Shown one piece after another: positions 1 to 5,526 of a DNA stretch of 5,752 bases. Within the stretch, counting starts at the first letter, position 1; every line of letters begins with the position of its first letter. Both the position numbers and the translations under genes were made by a program. Under the pieces are notes generated by a model. The model had not been told where the DNA came from. It made no database searches and was given only the letters and a program-made list of their open reading frames with translations. The stretch spans positions 1-5,752 of the forward strand of contig JAZRWQ010000098.1 in assembly GCA_045599805.1 (NCBI GenBank), written 5' to 3'. This DNA is from JAZRWQ01 sp045599805 (lineage in GTDB: Bacteria; Bacillota; Clostridia; Oscillospirales; UMGS1783).

Positions 1-134
1 GCAAAGCAGCCTGCAGCGCATATTAAAAGCTGCAAATACATGGGCTTTTTCTTTTTGAACAGCCTGACCGCGCCGAATATAAACGCGACAGCCCCAATTG
101 CAAAGGCGATATTGCCCAAAATCATATCCTGCAT
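1..134 (-). CDS. small membrane protein, 5' part only (runs off the window)
   Basis: This is the start of a minus-strand gene cut by the left edge; 44 codons are visible. The protein begins MQDMILGNIAFAIGAVAFIF. It has one hydrophobic segment at about residues 5-22, a basic KKKK stretch at about 27-30 and a second hydrophobic stretch from about residue 33, so it looks like a small integral membrane protein with a cytoplasmic basic loop. The ATG at 132-134 is supported by an AAGGGG ribosome binding site (142-147, minus) seven bases upstream and by a plausible promoter at 171-198. I do not recognise a family, and the missing 3' end prevents a length comparison. The gene being real is fairly likely; its function is unknown. 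Confidence 0.6.
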   Translation of the reverse strand, partial: MQDMILGNIAFAIGAVAFIFGAVRLFKKKKPMYLQLLICAAGCF

Positions 135-170
135 AATACAACCCCTTGGTGTTTCAAACTAATATATTAT

Positions 171-198
171 ATTATATCACATTAAAATAAATAATCAA
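171..198 (-). promoter_or_regulatory. candidate sigma-A-type promoter for the leftmost gene
   Basis: On the minus strand, TTGATT (193-198) and TATAAT (171-176) are separated by 16 bp. Transcription would start near 164 and leave a leader of about 30 nt before the ATG at 134. A second overlapping TATAAT lies at 166-171, so the exact -10 box is uncertain in this AT-rich stretch. Confidence 0.5.
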
Positions 199-215
199 CC
201 AATGCCGGGATATAA

Positions 216-245
216 AAAGAGCACGGAGATAAGTCTCCGTGCTCT
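216..245 (-). terminator. rho-independent terminator, distal copy
   Basis: A perfect 12-bp stem (218-229 paired with 234-245) with a TAAG loop. Read on the minus strand it ends in a run of five T (complement of 214-218), which gives a proper U-tail for transcripts coming from the right. The 30 bases 216-245 match 484-513 with one mismatch (G233 against A501). This copy keeps the U-tail that the gene-proximal copy lacks, so it may be the true end of transcripts of the 530-1102 gene that read through the repeat. Confidence 0.8.
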
Positions 246-480
246 CAGCCTGTCGATAAAGTCGACAGGCTGACTGATGCCGACAAAACGACGGGGTATT
301 TTTCGTTCTTTTCTTCGTAGGCGTACAAGGGTACGGTAGAGGAAAAGAACGGAAAAAGGCAATAATGACGGGCGCTATGCGCCCGTCAATCCTTGTTTTG
401 TATGAGTGAAATAACTATCGGAACAGTGCAGCTCCAAGTCAATCCATCTTTTTTTTGCCGGTAGACCGAGTTTTTCGACA
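246..480 (-). repeat. structured intergenic repeat, left copy
   Basis: A non-coding element of about 235 bp. Bases 255-480 align without gaps to the complement of 5527-5752, with 13 mismatches in 226 (94%). In the sense used here (minus), it begins TGTCGAAAAACTCGG and ends in a CAGCCTGTCGA hairpin. Internal structures are an 11-bp hairpin at 246-272, a long imperfect hairpin at 299-357 capped by GTAC-AAGG-GTAC, and a 10-bp hairpin at 366-388 with loop TAT. It lies between two near-identical terminator hairpins. There is no transposase and no conserved reading frame. It could be a MITE-like or other dispersed intergenic repeat, or a structured RNA made as the 3' tail of the 530-1102 transcript. 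I do not recognise a named family. Confidence 0.85.
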
Positions 481-483
481 TTC

Positions 484-515
484 AAAGAGCACGGAGATAA
501 ATCTCCGTGCTCTTT
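484..515 (-). terminator. terminator hairpin directly after the 530-1102 gene, short U-tail
   Basis: A perfect 15-bp dyad (484-498 with 501-515) begins 14 bp beyond the stop codon at 530-532. Read on the minus strand, only three T close the stem before GAATGTCG of the repeat, so the U-tail is weak. A small AT-rich dyad (TTAAGTT, 514-520, with AACTTAA, 523-529) lies between the hairpin and the stop codon. The hairpin is nearly the same as the one at 216-245. Confidence 0.75.
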
Positions 516-529
516 AAGTTTTAACTTAA

Positions 530-1102
530 TTAGTCTTCTCTTCCTCTTGCGGTCTTGTCGGCATACTTAGCGTATGTCATAACAGCAACAACGATGGAGA
601 GAACGAGGTTGGAGGACTGACGGATAGCAAGCAGAGTGCCGTAAGCGTCGCCGCCTTTTTCTACGAACATATGGCTGATGATAACCTGTAAGAACAGGCC
701 AACTGCCAGAATAACGATGATAGCGCAGAATATCTGAGAGTTTCTCTTGCCGAGGTCCTTACCGAGAAGAAGAACGAGAGCCAGACCGAACATGATGGCG
801 ATAAGGATAAGGGGCAGGATTTCGGTGCCGTAGGAGCCGGCGCTGATAAGATCGAAGAACAGAGAAAGAACATAGCAATCCATATAAAGCTTGAATGCCT
901 TGGCATGTTCCTTCTTGAAGCCGGTAGCTATGTAGTAGATACCGAGGATAGCTGCAAGGATTGCAAGAACGCCGGATATGCGAAGGAAGATATCTTCCGT
1001 TGCGCTGCTGATAACGTTCTGGATACTGATGATAGCGGTGGGGATGAGCAGTACTAAGCTGATTATCAGAAGCACTTTGTAGGTAGAACTCTTTTTGTCC
1101 AT
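530..1102 (-). CDS. unknown six-pass membrane protein with highly-expressed-type codon use
   Basis: This is a 190-residue hydrophobic protein starting MDKKSSTYKVLLI. About six membrane segments are visible, near residues 8-30, 39-62, 70-90, 94-114, 123-146 and 163-182, with a short charged C-terminus (ARGRED). No catalytic or binding motif is evident and I do not recognise the family. The start at 1102 is chosen because AAAAGGAG (1111-1118, minus) lies eight bases upstream; an in-frame start at 1138 would have no such site and would fall almost at the predicted transcription start. It has its own promoter (1146-1174) and terminator, so it is probably monocistronic. Ile is coded ATC in 21 of 26 cases and Val and Ala are largely GTT and GCT, unlike the ATA-rich operon on the right. 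This suggests strong expression. Confidence 0.85.
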   Translation of the reverse strand: MDKKSSTYKVLLIISLVLLIPTAIISIQNVISSATEDIFLRISGVLAILAAILGIYYIATGFKKEHAKAFKLYMDCYVLSLFFDLISAGSYGTEILPLILIAIMFGLALVLLLGKDLGKRNSQIFCAIIVILAVGLFLQVIISHMFVEKGGDAYGTLLAIRQSSNLVLSIVVAVMTYAKYADKTARGRED

Positions 1103-1110
1103 GATTAAAA

Positions 1111-1118
1111 CTCCTTTT
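1111..1118 (-). promoter_or_regulatory. ribosome binding site that sets the start at 1102
   Basis: AAAAGGAG on the minus strand, eight bases before ATG. It favours the 190-residue protein over a 12-residue longer version. Confidence 0.85.
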
Positions 1119-1145
1119 AAAAAATAAATAAAGTTCAATACTTGT

Positions 1146-1174
1146 ATTTTACAACATTATTATGCAAATTGCAA
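1146..1174 (-). promoter_or_regulatory. sigma-A-type promoter of the 530-1102 gene
   Basis: TTGCAA (1169-1174) and TAAAAT (1146-1151) with 17-bp spacing on the minus strand. The start of transcription would be near 1139, giving a leader of about 37 nt. No terminator is visible between this point and the upstream gene ending at 1203, so read-through from that gene is also possible. Confidence 0.65.
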
Positions 1175-1202
1175 CACTTCGTTTACAATTTATCCAAGAA
1201 AG

Positions 1203-1559
1203 TTACTGAGAATTTTCCCGGCTCTTATCAATATCGTCATTACCGTCAAACAGCTTTTCAATGAGCACCTTTTTCTCAACCAGACTCGGCAGAACGATAA
1301 ACACAACGGTAAGGATGATAAGGGCGATATAAAGGGTTTTCAGTCTGCCTGCATTCGCGGTGAGATTGATAATGGCGGCGGCGGTGTTTACAAGCCCGGC
1401 AAGGGTATATGACACGGCGTAAATACGGCAGTATTTTTTTCTTGACTTTTCCGTAAATTTATCCGGCATGCCCTTTATCCTGCCTGAGATAAAAACCGAA
1501 ATACCGCAATAGAAAAAGTAGATCGCGGTAACAAACAAAAGATACTTTAATATGTCCAT
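1203..1559 (-). CDS. small unknown membrane protein, three membrane segments
   Basis: This 118-residue protein has membrane segments at about residues 4-25, 45-66 and 73-94. A basic loop (residues 26-45, with MPDKFTEKSRKKY) follows the first helix, and the charged C-terminal tail (95-118) ends DKSRENSQ. The layout of one helix, a polar KF-x-x-x-S-x-K-x-Y loop and two more helices is vaguely like the small DUF3784-type membrane proteins of Firmicutes, but I cannot confirm this. The ATG at 1557-1559 has a strong GGGAGG site (1565-1570, minus) five bases upstream and a perfect promoter at 1593-1621. It is transcribed divergently from the ABC operon. Function unknown; a regulatory or accessory role for the neighbouring transporter cannot be judged from the sequence. 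Confidence 0.8.
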   Translation of the reverse strand: MDILKYLLFVTAIYFFYCGISVFISGRIKGMPDKFTEKSRKKYCRIYAVSYTLAGLVNTAAAIINLTANAGRLKTLYIALIILTVVFIVLPSLVEKKVLIEKLFDGNDDIDKSRENSQ

Positions 1560-1592
1560 AATAACCTCCCTGAAAGTATATTCACAGTTTTG

Positions 1593-1621
1593 ATTATATA
1601 TTGCATAAATCGGTTTGTCAA
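1593..1621 (-). promoter_or_regulatory. consensus sigma-A promoter of the 1203-1559 gene
   Basis: The minus strand reads TTGACA (1616-1621), 17 bp, then TATAAT (1593-1598), both boxes perfect. Transcription should start near 1586, leaving about 27 nt of leader that includes the GGGAGG ribosome binding site. Confidence 0.85.
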
Positions 1622-1627
1622 TCGGTG

Positions 1628-1649
1628 ATAAATATATTAAATTATTTAT
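1628..1649. promoter_or_regulatory. AT-rich inverted repeat between divergent promoters (possible operator)
   Basis: ATAAATA (1628-1634) and TATTTAT (1643-1649) form a 7-bp dyad with an 8-bp spacer. It lies exactly between the two divergent -35 boxes and touches the plus-strand one. Such a position would suit a shared repressor or activator site. The surrounding DNA is so AT-rich that it may equally be chance or an UP-like element. Confidence 0.3.
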
Positions 1650-1677
1650 TGCGAATACATAAATAGTATGATATTAT
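1649..1677 (+). promoter_or_regulatory. promoter of the ABC transporter operon
   Basis: TTGCGA (1649-1654) and TATTAT (1672-1677) with 17-bp spacing. Transcription would begin near 1684, leaving only about 20 nt before the ATG at 1705. That leaves no room for a riboswitch or attenuator and excludes the in-frame TTG at 1678 as a start. Confidence 0.65.
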
Positions 1678-1704
1678 TTGTATATAAAATATAAGGAAGA
1701 AACA

Positions 1705-3234
1705 ATGAAACACAAACTGCGTAAAATTACAACTCTCCTTTTGTGCGCGGTAATTGTTCTTTTGATGCTTACCGGTTGTAAAAAGGATGCAACTGAATAT
1801 AAAGAGATAAGCGACCTTAACGGCAAAAAGATTATTGTTGTGGCGGGCACGATACACGATGAGATAATCACATCATGCGATGACCTTAAGGACGCCGAGA
1901 TACTGTACGCAAACACCGCCGCCAGCGCCATGGTAAGACTGCTTGCCGGCAAGGCGGACGGTATGGTTGTCGACTATCTTTCGGGCAAATCGTTTGCAAA
2001 ACAGTATAAAGAGCTCGAAATACTTGATAAGCCGCTTAATGCTTCCGATTACGGCTTCGGCTTCAAAAAGGGCAGTCCCCTGCTTAACGAATACAATAAA
2101 GTGCTTGCCGAAATGAAAAAAGACGGCAGGCTGGAAGCGATTATCGAAAAGTGGACGGAAGGGGACAAAGCCCCCGACCTTACAAAGGCAAACGAAAATG
2201 CCGCCGGAATCGTGCGCATTTTGGGCAATGCCGATTCCGCGCCCTTCTGCTACCTCGACAGTGCAGGCAAGGTCAGCGGACTTGACATAGACATACTTAC
2301 CGTCATTTCAAACGAGCTCGGCTACGGGCTTCAGATAGACACCGCCGATTTTGACACCCTTATTCCCGCGGTAATGACCGGCAAGGCGGATATTATCACC
2401 TCCGACATAACGATAACCGAGGACAGAGCGCAGCTTATAGATTTTTCCGACAGCTATTATGAAGACAACGCGGTAATGCTTGTAAAACGCGCAGGCAGCT
2501 CATCCTTCTTTAATGGCCTGATTTTACGCCTCAAAACCTCGGTGAATGCTGCACTTATTTCCAACGGCAGATGGCTGTCGCTTTTAAAGGGCCTCGGCAT
2601 CACGGTCATCATCTCGCTTATAACAATGGTGCTCGGCTCGCTGCTCGGCTTTGCGGGATTTTTAGGACACTATACGGAAAATAAAGCAATCCTTACGGTT
2701 CTCGGCGCAGTCGATAAGATATATCAGCTTTTGCCTTCCTCCACCTGGATATTCATTTGCTATTATCTTATAGTACCCGGTTCACAAAGCTTTTTTGCCG
2801 CATCCATTGCGCTTACGGTGGACTTTGCCCATAATCTTTACGACCTTTTGTGCCTGTTTATCGACAGAATACCGACAGGGCAGGTAGAAGCGGCGATAAC
2901 CATGGGCTACGGGAAATACCGCGCTTTGTTCAAGCTGTTTTTAAAGCAGTCCATGCACGATATACTTGACGAGACGGAGCGCGCGGTCATACTGCATATC
3001 AATACAACCTCGCTTGTAGGGCTTATCGCAGTACAGGATATACAGGCGGTTGCCGACAGTATCGCTCTTGAAACGGGCGAAGCGCTGATACCGATGATAA
3101 TTACAGCCGTGGCATATATGCTGTATGCAGCGCTGCTTGGCTACATCGTTAAACTCATACGCGTGAAATTCTTCCCCGGCAAAACCGATACCGACCAGAT
3201 GAGAAGACGCGCCGAAAGGAGGCTTAACAAATGA
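1705..3234 (+). CDS. amino-acid ABC importer: lipid-anchored binding protein fused to permease, binding lobes in permuted order
   Basis: This 509-residue protein joins a solute receptor and the membrane channel of a polar-amino-acid ABC importer in one chain. Residues 1-25 are a lipoprotein signal with lipobox LTGC (Cys25). Residues 37-152 resemble the second half of an SBP_bac_3 domain: hinge-type DLNGKKI, G48-T49, VVDY with Asp90, and the closing helix GRLEAIIEKW. Residues 168-262 resemble the first half: PFCYLDSAGKVSGLDID, TGKADII and ITITEDR with Arg241, the usual carboxylate-binding Arg. Residues 290-495 are a His/Gln-type permease with EAA loop GQVEAAITMGYG (392-403), although the usual LPQ is LKQ. 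The start at 1705 has AAGGA (1693-1697) seven bases upstream. It overlaps the ATPase gene by 4 bp. An amino acid is the likely substrate by family; which one is not shown. Confidence 0.9.
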   Translation: MKHKLRKITTLLLCAVIVLLMLTGCKKDATEYKEISDLNGKKIIVVAGTIHDEIITSCDDLKDAEILYANTAASAMVRLLAGKADGMVVDYLSGKSFAKQYKELEILDKPLNASDYGFGFKKGSPLLNEYNKVLAEMKKDGRLEAIIEKWTEGDKAPDLTKANENAAGIVRILGNADSAPFCYLDSAGKVSGLDIDILTVISNELGYGLQIDTADFDTLIPAVMTGKADIITSDITITEDRAQLIDFSDSYYEDNAVMLVKRAGSSSFFNGLILRLKTSVNAALISNGRWLSLLKGLGITVIISLITMVLGSLLGFAGFLGHYTENKAILTVLGAVDKIYQLLPSSTWIFICYYLIVPGSQSFFAASIALTVDFAHNLYDLLCLFIDRIPTGQVEAAITMGYGKYRALFKLFLKQSMHDILDETERAVILHINTTSLVGLIAVQDIQAVADSIALETGEALIPMIITAVAYMLYAALLGYIVKLIRVKFFPGKTDTDQMRRRAERRLNK

Positions 3235-4307
3235 TAGAGATTTGCGGCCTCAATATAAGCTCGCACGGGAAAACGGTATTAAAAGATTTAAACCTTACGA
3301 TAAACGATAAGGAAACGATAGGCATAATAGGCTCTTCGGGCACCGGGAAAAGCCTTATTCTACGCGCGATTGCGCGGCTTGTAAAGCCGGACAAGGGAAA
3401 GATACTGCTTGACGGAGAAGAGTTAAGTGACAAACGCCCCGATCTGCAGAGAAAAATAGGAATGGTTTTCCAGTCGTTCAATCTGTTTTCACACCTTACG
3501 ATAGTTGAAAACGTTATGACCGGATTTACCGATATACAAAGACTGCCGAAAAGAGAGGCGCTTTTAAAATCGCTGGAGCTTTTAAAAACGGTTGGGCTGA
3601 GGGAGTTTGCCTATGACGTTCCCCACACCCTTTCGGGCGGACAGCAGCAGCGCGCCGCGATAGCGCGCACCCTTTCCACATCTCCCGAAATAATACTTTT
3701 GGATGAGCCGACAAGCGCGCTTGATCCCATTTCCTCCTGCGAGGTGGAATCGGTAATACGCATGCTTGCCTCCACGGGGCATACCATGATAATAGTAAGC
3801 CACCAGATGGAGCTTTTGCGCAAGGTATGCTCGCGCGTTATCTTCTTGAACGACGGCGGCATATACGAGCAGGGCACGCCGGAGGATATCTTCGATAACC
3901 CCAAGCGTACGGCGACGCGCCGCTTTGTAAGGGCGCTGAGGGTTTTGGAATTCAATGTAAACTCAAAGGACTTTGACTTTATAGGCAATCAGACGGCGAT
4001 ATCCGAATTCGGTTACCGCAACGCCGTACCGCGAGAGCTTATTTACCGTCTTGAATCGGTTATGGAAGAATTCTACAATATGGTGATAATTCAGCCGAAA
4101 GAGGAAAACTCCATGCAGGTTTCCATAGAGTACAATAACCGCGAAAATATACTGAGCGGAAAGGTTTACTTCACCGGTCCCAAGGTGGATCCCGACGATC
4201 CGATGTATTTTCTGTCGTGGCCGATAATAAAGATGCGCTGCACTACCCTTGATATACTTGAAAGCGATATCGATAAATTTACAAATTGCGTACTCTTCAC
4301 GCTGTAA
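3231..4307 (+). CDS. amino-acid ABC transporter ATPase with extra C-terminal domain
   Basis: This 358-residue protein is the cytoplasmic motor for the importer encoded just upstream. All ABC motifs are intact: Walker A GSSGTGKS (34-41), Q-loop Gln81 in FQSFNLF, signature LSGGQQQR (134-141), Walker B IILLDEP (154-160) with Glu159, D-loop SALD (162-165) and H-loop His191. Family members usually end near residue 245, whereas this one has about 110 more residues (247-358). That tail has a helix VMEEFYN (277-283), alternating strands, FTGPKVDPDDP (314-324) and a final NCVLFTL. The pattern recalls a degenerate GHKL ATPase of the anti-sigma/RsbW type; this is inference. Translation is coupled to the permease gene by an ATGA overlap, with AAAGGAGG at 3215-3222 inside the upstream gene. 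Confidence 0.93.
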   Translation: MIEICGLNISSHGKTVLKDLNLTINDKETIGIIGSSGTGKSLILRAIARLVKPDKGKILLDGEELSDKRPDLQRKIGMVFQSFNLFSHLTIVENVMTGFTDIQRLPKREALLKSLELLKTVGLREFAYDVPHTLSGGQQQRAAIARTLSTSPEIILLDEPTSALDPISSCEVESVIRMLASTGHTMIIVSHQMELLRKVCSRVIFLNDGGIYEQGTPEDIFDNPKRTATRRFVRALRVLEFNVNSKDFDFIGNQTAISEFGYRNAVPRELIYRLESVMEEFYNMVIIQPKEENSMQVSIEYNNRENILSGKVYFTGPKVDPDDPMYFLSWPIIKMRCTTLDILESDIDKFTNCVLFTL

Positions 4308-4313
4308 CGGAGG
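4308..4313 (+). promoter_or_regulatory. ribosome binding site that sets the start at 4322
   Basis: CGGAGG directly after the ATPase stop codon, eight bases before the ATG at 4322. It favours this start over an in-frame TTG at 4286 that would overlap the ATPase gene. Confidence 0.85.
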
Positions 4314-4321
4314 ATAATATT

Positions 4322-4723
4322 ATGAACGGAATGGAAAGAGTTTGCACATTTTTAAAGGAAGCGCAGGTTTACTACCTCGCGACCGCCGAAAAGGATCAGC
4401 CGCGTGTTCGTCCCTTCGGCACGGCACACATTTTTGAAGGCAGGCTGTATATACAGACGGGCAAAGTAAAGCCGGTTTCAAAGCAGATAGCATTAAACCC
4501 CAAGGTTGAGATATGCGCCTTCAAAAACGGCGAATGGTTAAGAATTGCCGCCACCCTTATAGAGGACGACAGAACGGAAGCGCGCAAGAGCATGCTTGAC
4601 GCATATCCCGATTTGCGCGCAATGTATAACGAAAACGACGGCAACACACAGGTGCTTTATCTCAAGGACGCAAAGGCGACTTTTTCATCCTTTACCCATG
4701 CGCCCGAGACGGTAGAGTTCTGA
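4322..4723 (+). CDS. pyridoxamine 5'-phosphate oxidase-superfamily split-barrel flavoprotein
   Basis: This 133-residue protein starts MNGMERVCTFLKEAQVYYLAT. It has the layout of the small FMN-binding split-barrel proteins: an N-terminal helix, a strand with YYLATAEKDQPRVRPFG (17-33), LYIQTGK (42-48), a KQIALNPKVEICAF stretch (54-67) and EWLRIAATL (71-79). In the family the RVRPF and K-P-x-S-K-Q-I regions contact the flavin phosphate. It is far shorter than true PdxH enzymes (over 200 residues) and lacks their C-terminal substrate region, so it should not be called PdxH. The reaction is unknown; relatives include flavin reductase-like, F420-type and heme-handling proteins. It lies 14 bp after the ATPase and 1 bp before the TauE-type gene, so it belongs to the operon. 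Confidence 0.85.
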   Translation: MNGMERVCTFLKEAQVYYLATAEKDQPRVRPFGTAHIFEGRLYIQTGKVKPVSKQIALNPKVEICAFKNGEWLRIAATLIEDDRTEARKSMLDAYPDLRAMYNENDGNTQVLYLKDAKATFSSFTHAPETVEF

Positions 4724-4724
4724 T

Positions 4725-5492
4725 ATGGTACTTACCTTTAAAACCTTTCTTATCGTATGCCCCCTTGTATTCCTTGCCGGATTTGTCGATGCGATTGGCG
4801 GAGGCGGCGGGATAATATCCCTGCCGGCATATCTTTTTGCCGGACTGCCGCCGCACATGGCGATAGGCACGAATAAAATGTCCTCCACCTGCGGCACGGC
4901 GGTTGCGACGGTGCGCCTGCTTTTGAAAAATAAAGTAAACCGCCTGCTTGCCCTCTTTACCGTGATAGCGGCGATAATAGGCTCATCGGCAGGGGCAAAG
5001 CTGTCGCTGCTTTTAAATGAGGACGTAATACTCTACCTTATGATAATAGTTCTGCCGATATGCGCCTTTTTCGTGCTTAACAAAAGGCTGTTCAAGGATC
5101 ATCCGGGAGAAAACGACGCAAGAAACGCAAAAACATATATCATCGCCATACTGTCGGCGCTCGTCATCGGTATGTACGACGGCTTTTACGGCCCGGGCAC
5201 CGGCACATTTCTTATAATCGCCTTCACCGTTTTCGCCAAGATGAGCCTCGGCGCGGCAAACGCGCAGGCGAAAATAATAAACCTCACCACCAACATCACC
5301 GCCCTCACCGTATTTATCATAAACGGTCAGGTGCTATTCCTGCTCGGCGGCGCTGCCGCACTCTTCAACATGGCGGGCAACTACCTCGGCGCCGGCCTTG
5401 CCATAAAAAAGGGCAGCAGCATAGTAAGGATAAGCATTATAGCGGTGCTGATACTATTACTTATCAAGGTATTATTTTTCAGAGATATGTAA
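4725..5492 (+). CDS. TauE/SafE-family membrane transporter (DUF81 type)
   Basis: This 255-residue polytopic membrane protein has about seven to eight membrane segments. The two family half-repeats are clear: GFVDAIGGGGGIISLP (residues 19-34) and GMYDGFYGPGTGTFLI (149-164). GTNK (48-51) follows the first and an N-rich helix, KIINLTTNITA, follows the second. Length is normal for the family. Some members move sulfite, sulfoacetate or other organosulfonates, usually outward, but most are uncharacterised, so the substrate is open. The ATG lies 1 bp after the preceding stop codon and its ribosome binding site is weak (GGTAGAG), suggesting translation coupled to the upstream gene. It is the last gene of the operon and is followed by a strong terminator. 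Ile codons are mostly ATA (about 20 of 30). Confidence 0.9.
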   Translation: MVLTFKTFLIVCPLVFLAGFVDAIGGGGGIISLPAYLFAGLPPHMAIGTNKMSSTCGTAVATVRLLLKNKVNRLLALFTVIAAIIGSSAGAKLSLLLNEDVILYLMIIVLPICAFFVLNKRLFKDHPGENDARNAKTYIIAILSALVIGMYDGFYGPGTGTFLIIAFTVFAKMSLGAANAQAKIINLTTNITALTVFIINGQVLFLLGGAAALFNMAGNYLGAGLAIKKGSSIVRISIIAVLILLLIKVLFFRDM

Positions 5493-5521
5493 AAAACACG
5501 GAGTTTTCTCCGTGTTTTTTT
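5491..5521 (+). terminator. rho-independent terminator of the ABC operon
   Basis: AAAAAACACGGAG (5491-5503) pairs with CTCCGTGTTTTTT (5508-5520) around a TTTT loop and is followed by a T-run to 5521. It overlaps the stop codon. The stem core CACGGAG/CTCCGTG is also the core of the two hairpins beside the left repeat. Confidence 0.92.
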
Positions 5522-5526
5522 CTGAG

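Noticed and set aside
216..515. A CRISPR-like or tandem-repeat array around the left repeat.
   Set aside because: There are only two hairpin copies with a long structured element between them, no regular spacers and no cas genes.
661..906. An 81-codon open frame inside the 530-1102 gene, same strand but another frame.
   Set aside because: The other frame reads as a coherent membrane protein with a ribosome binding site, promoter and terminator; this one has none of these.
1684..1704. A riboswitch or attenuator before the transporter operon.
   Set aside because: The predicted leader is only about 20 nt long and holds just the ribosome binding site.
1674..1952. A 92-codon open frame on the minus strand over the start of the binding-protein gene.
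   Set aside because: It overlaps the operon promoter and the lipoprotein signal in antisense and resembles no family; it is a shadow of the real gene.
1813..2490. The idea that the fused receptor has two complete binding domains in tandem.
   Set aside because: Each part is only about 95-115 residues, half of a normal SBP_bac_3 domain of about 220, and their motifs are complementary rather than repeated.
3611..3988. A 125-codon open frame on the minus strand across the ATPase gene.
   Set aside because: It lies antisense to the most conserved ABC motifs, has no ribosome binding site or promoter, and its composition is what the complement of the ATPase gene would give.
530..5492. The whole bracketed segment as a composite transposon.
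   Set aside because: No transposase, integrase or resolvase is present, and each flanking repeat is too short to encode one; the genes look like ordinary chromosomal genes.
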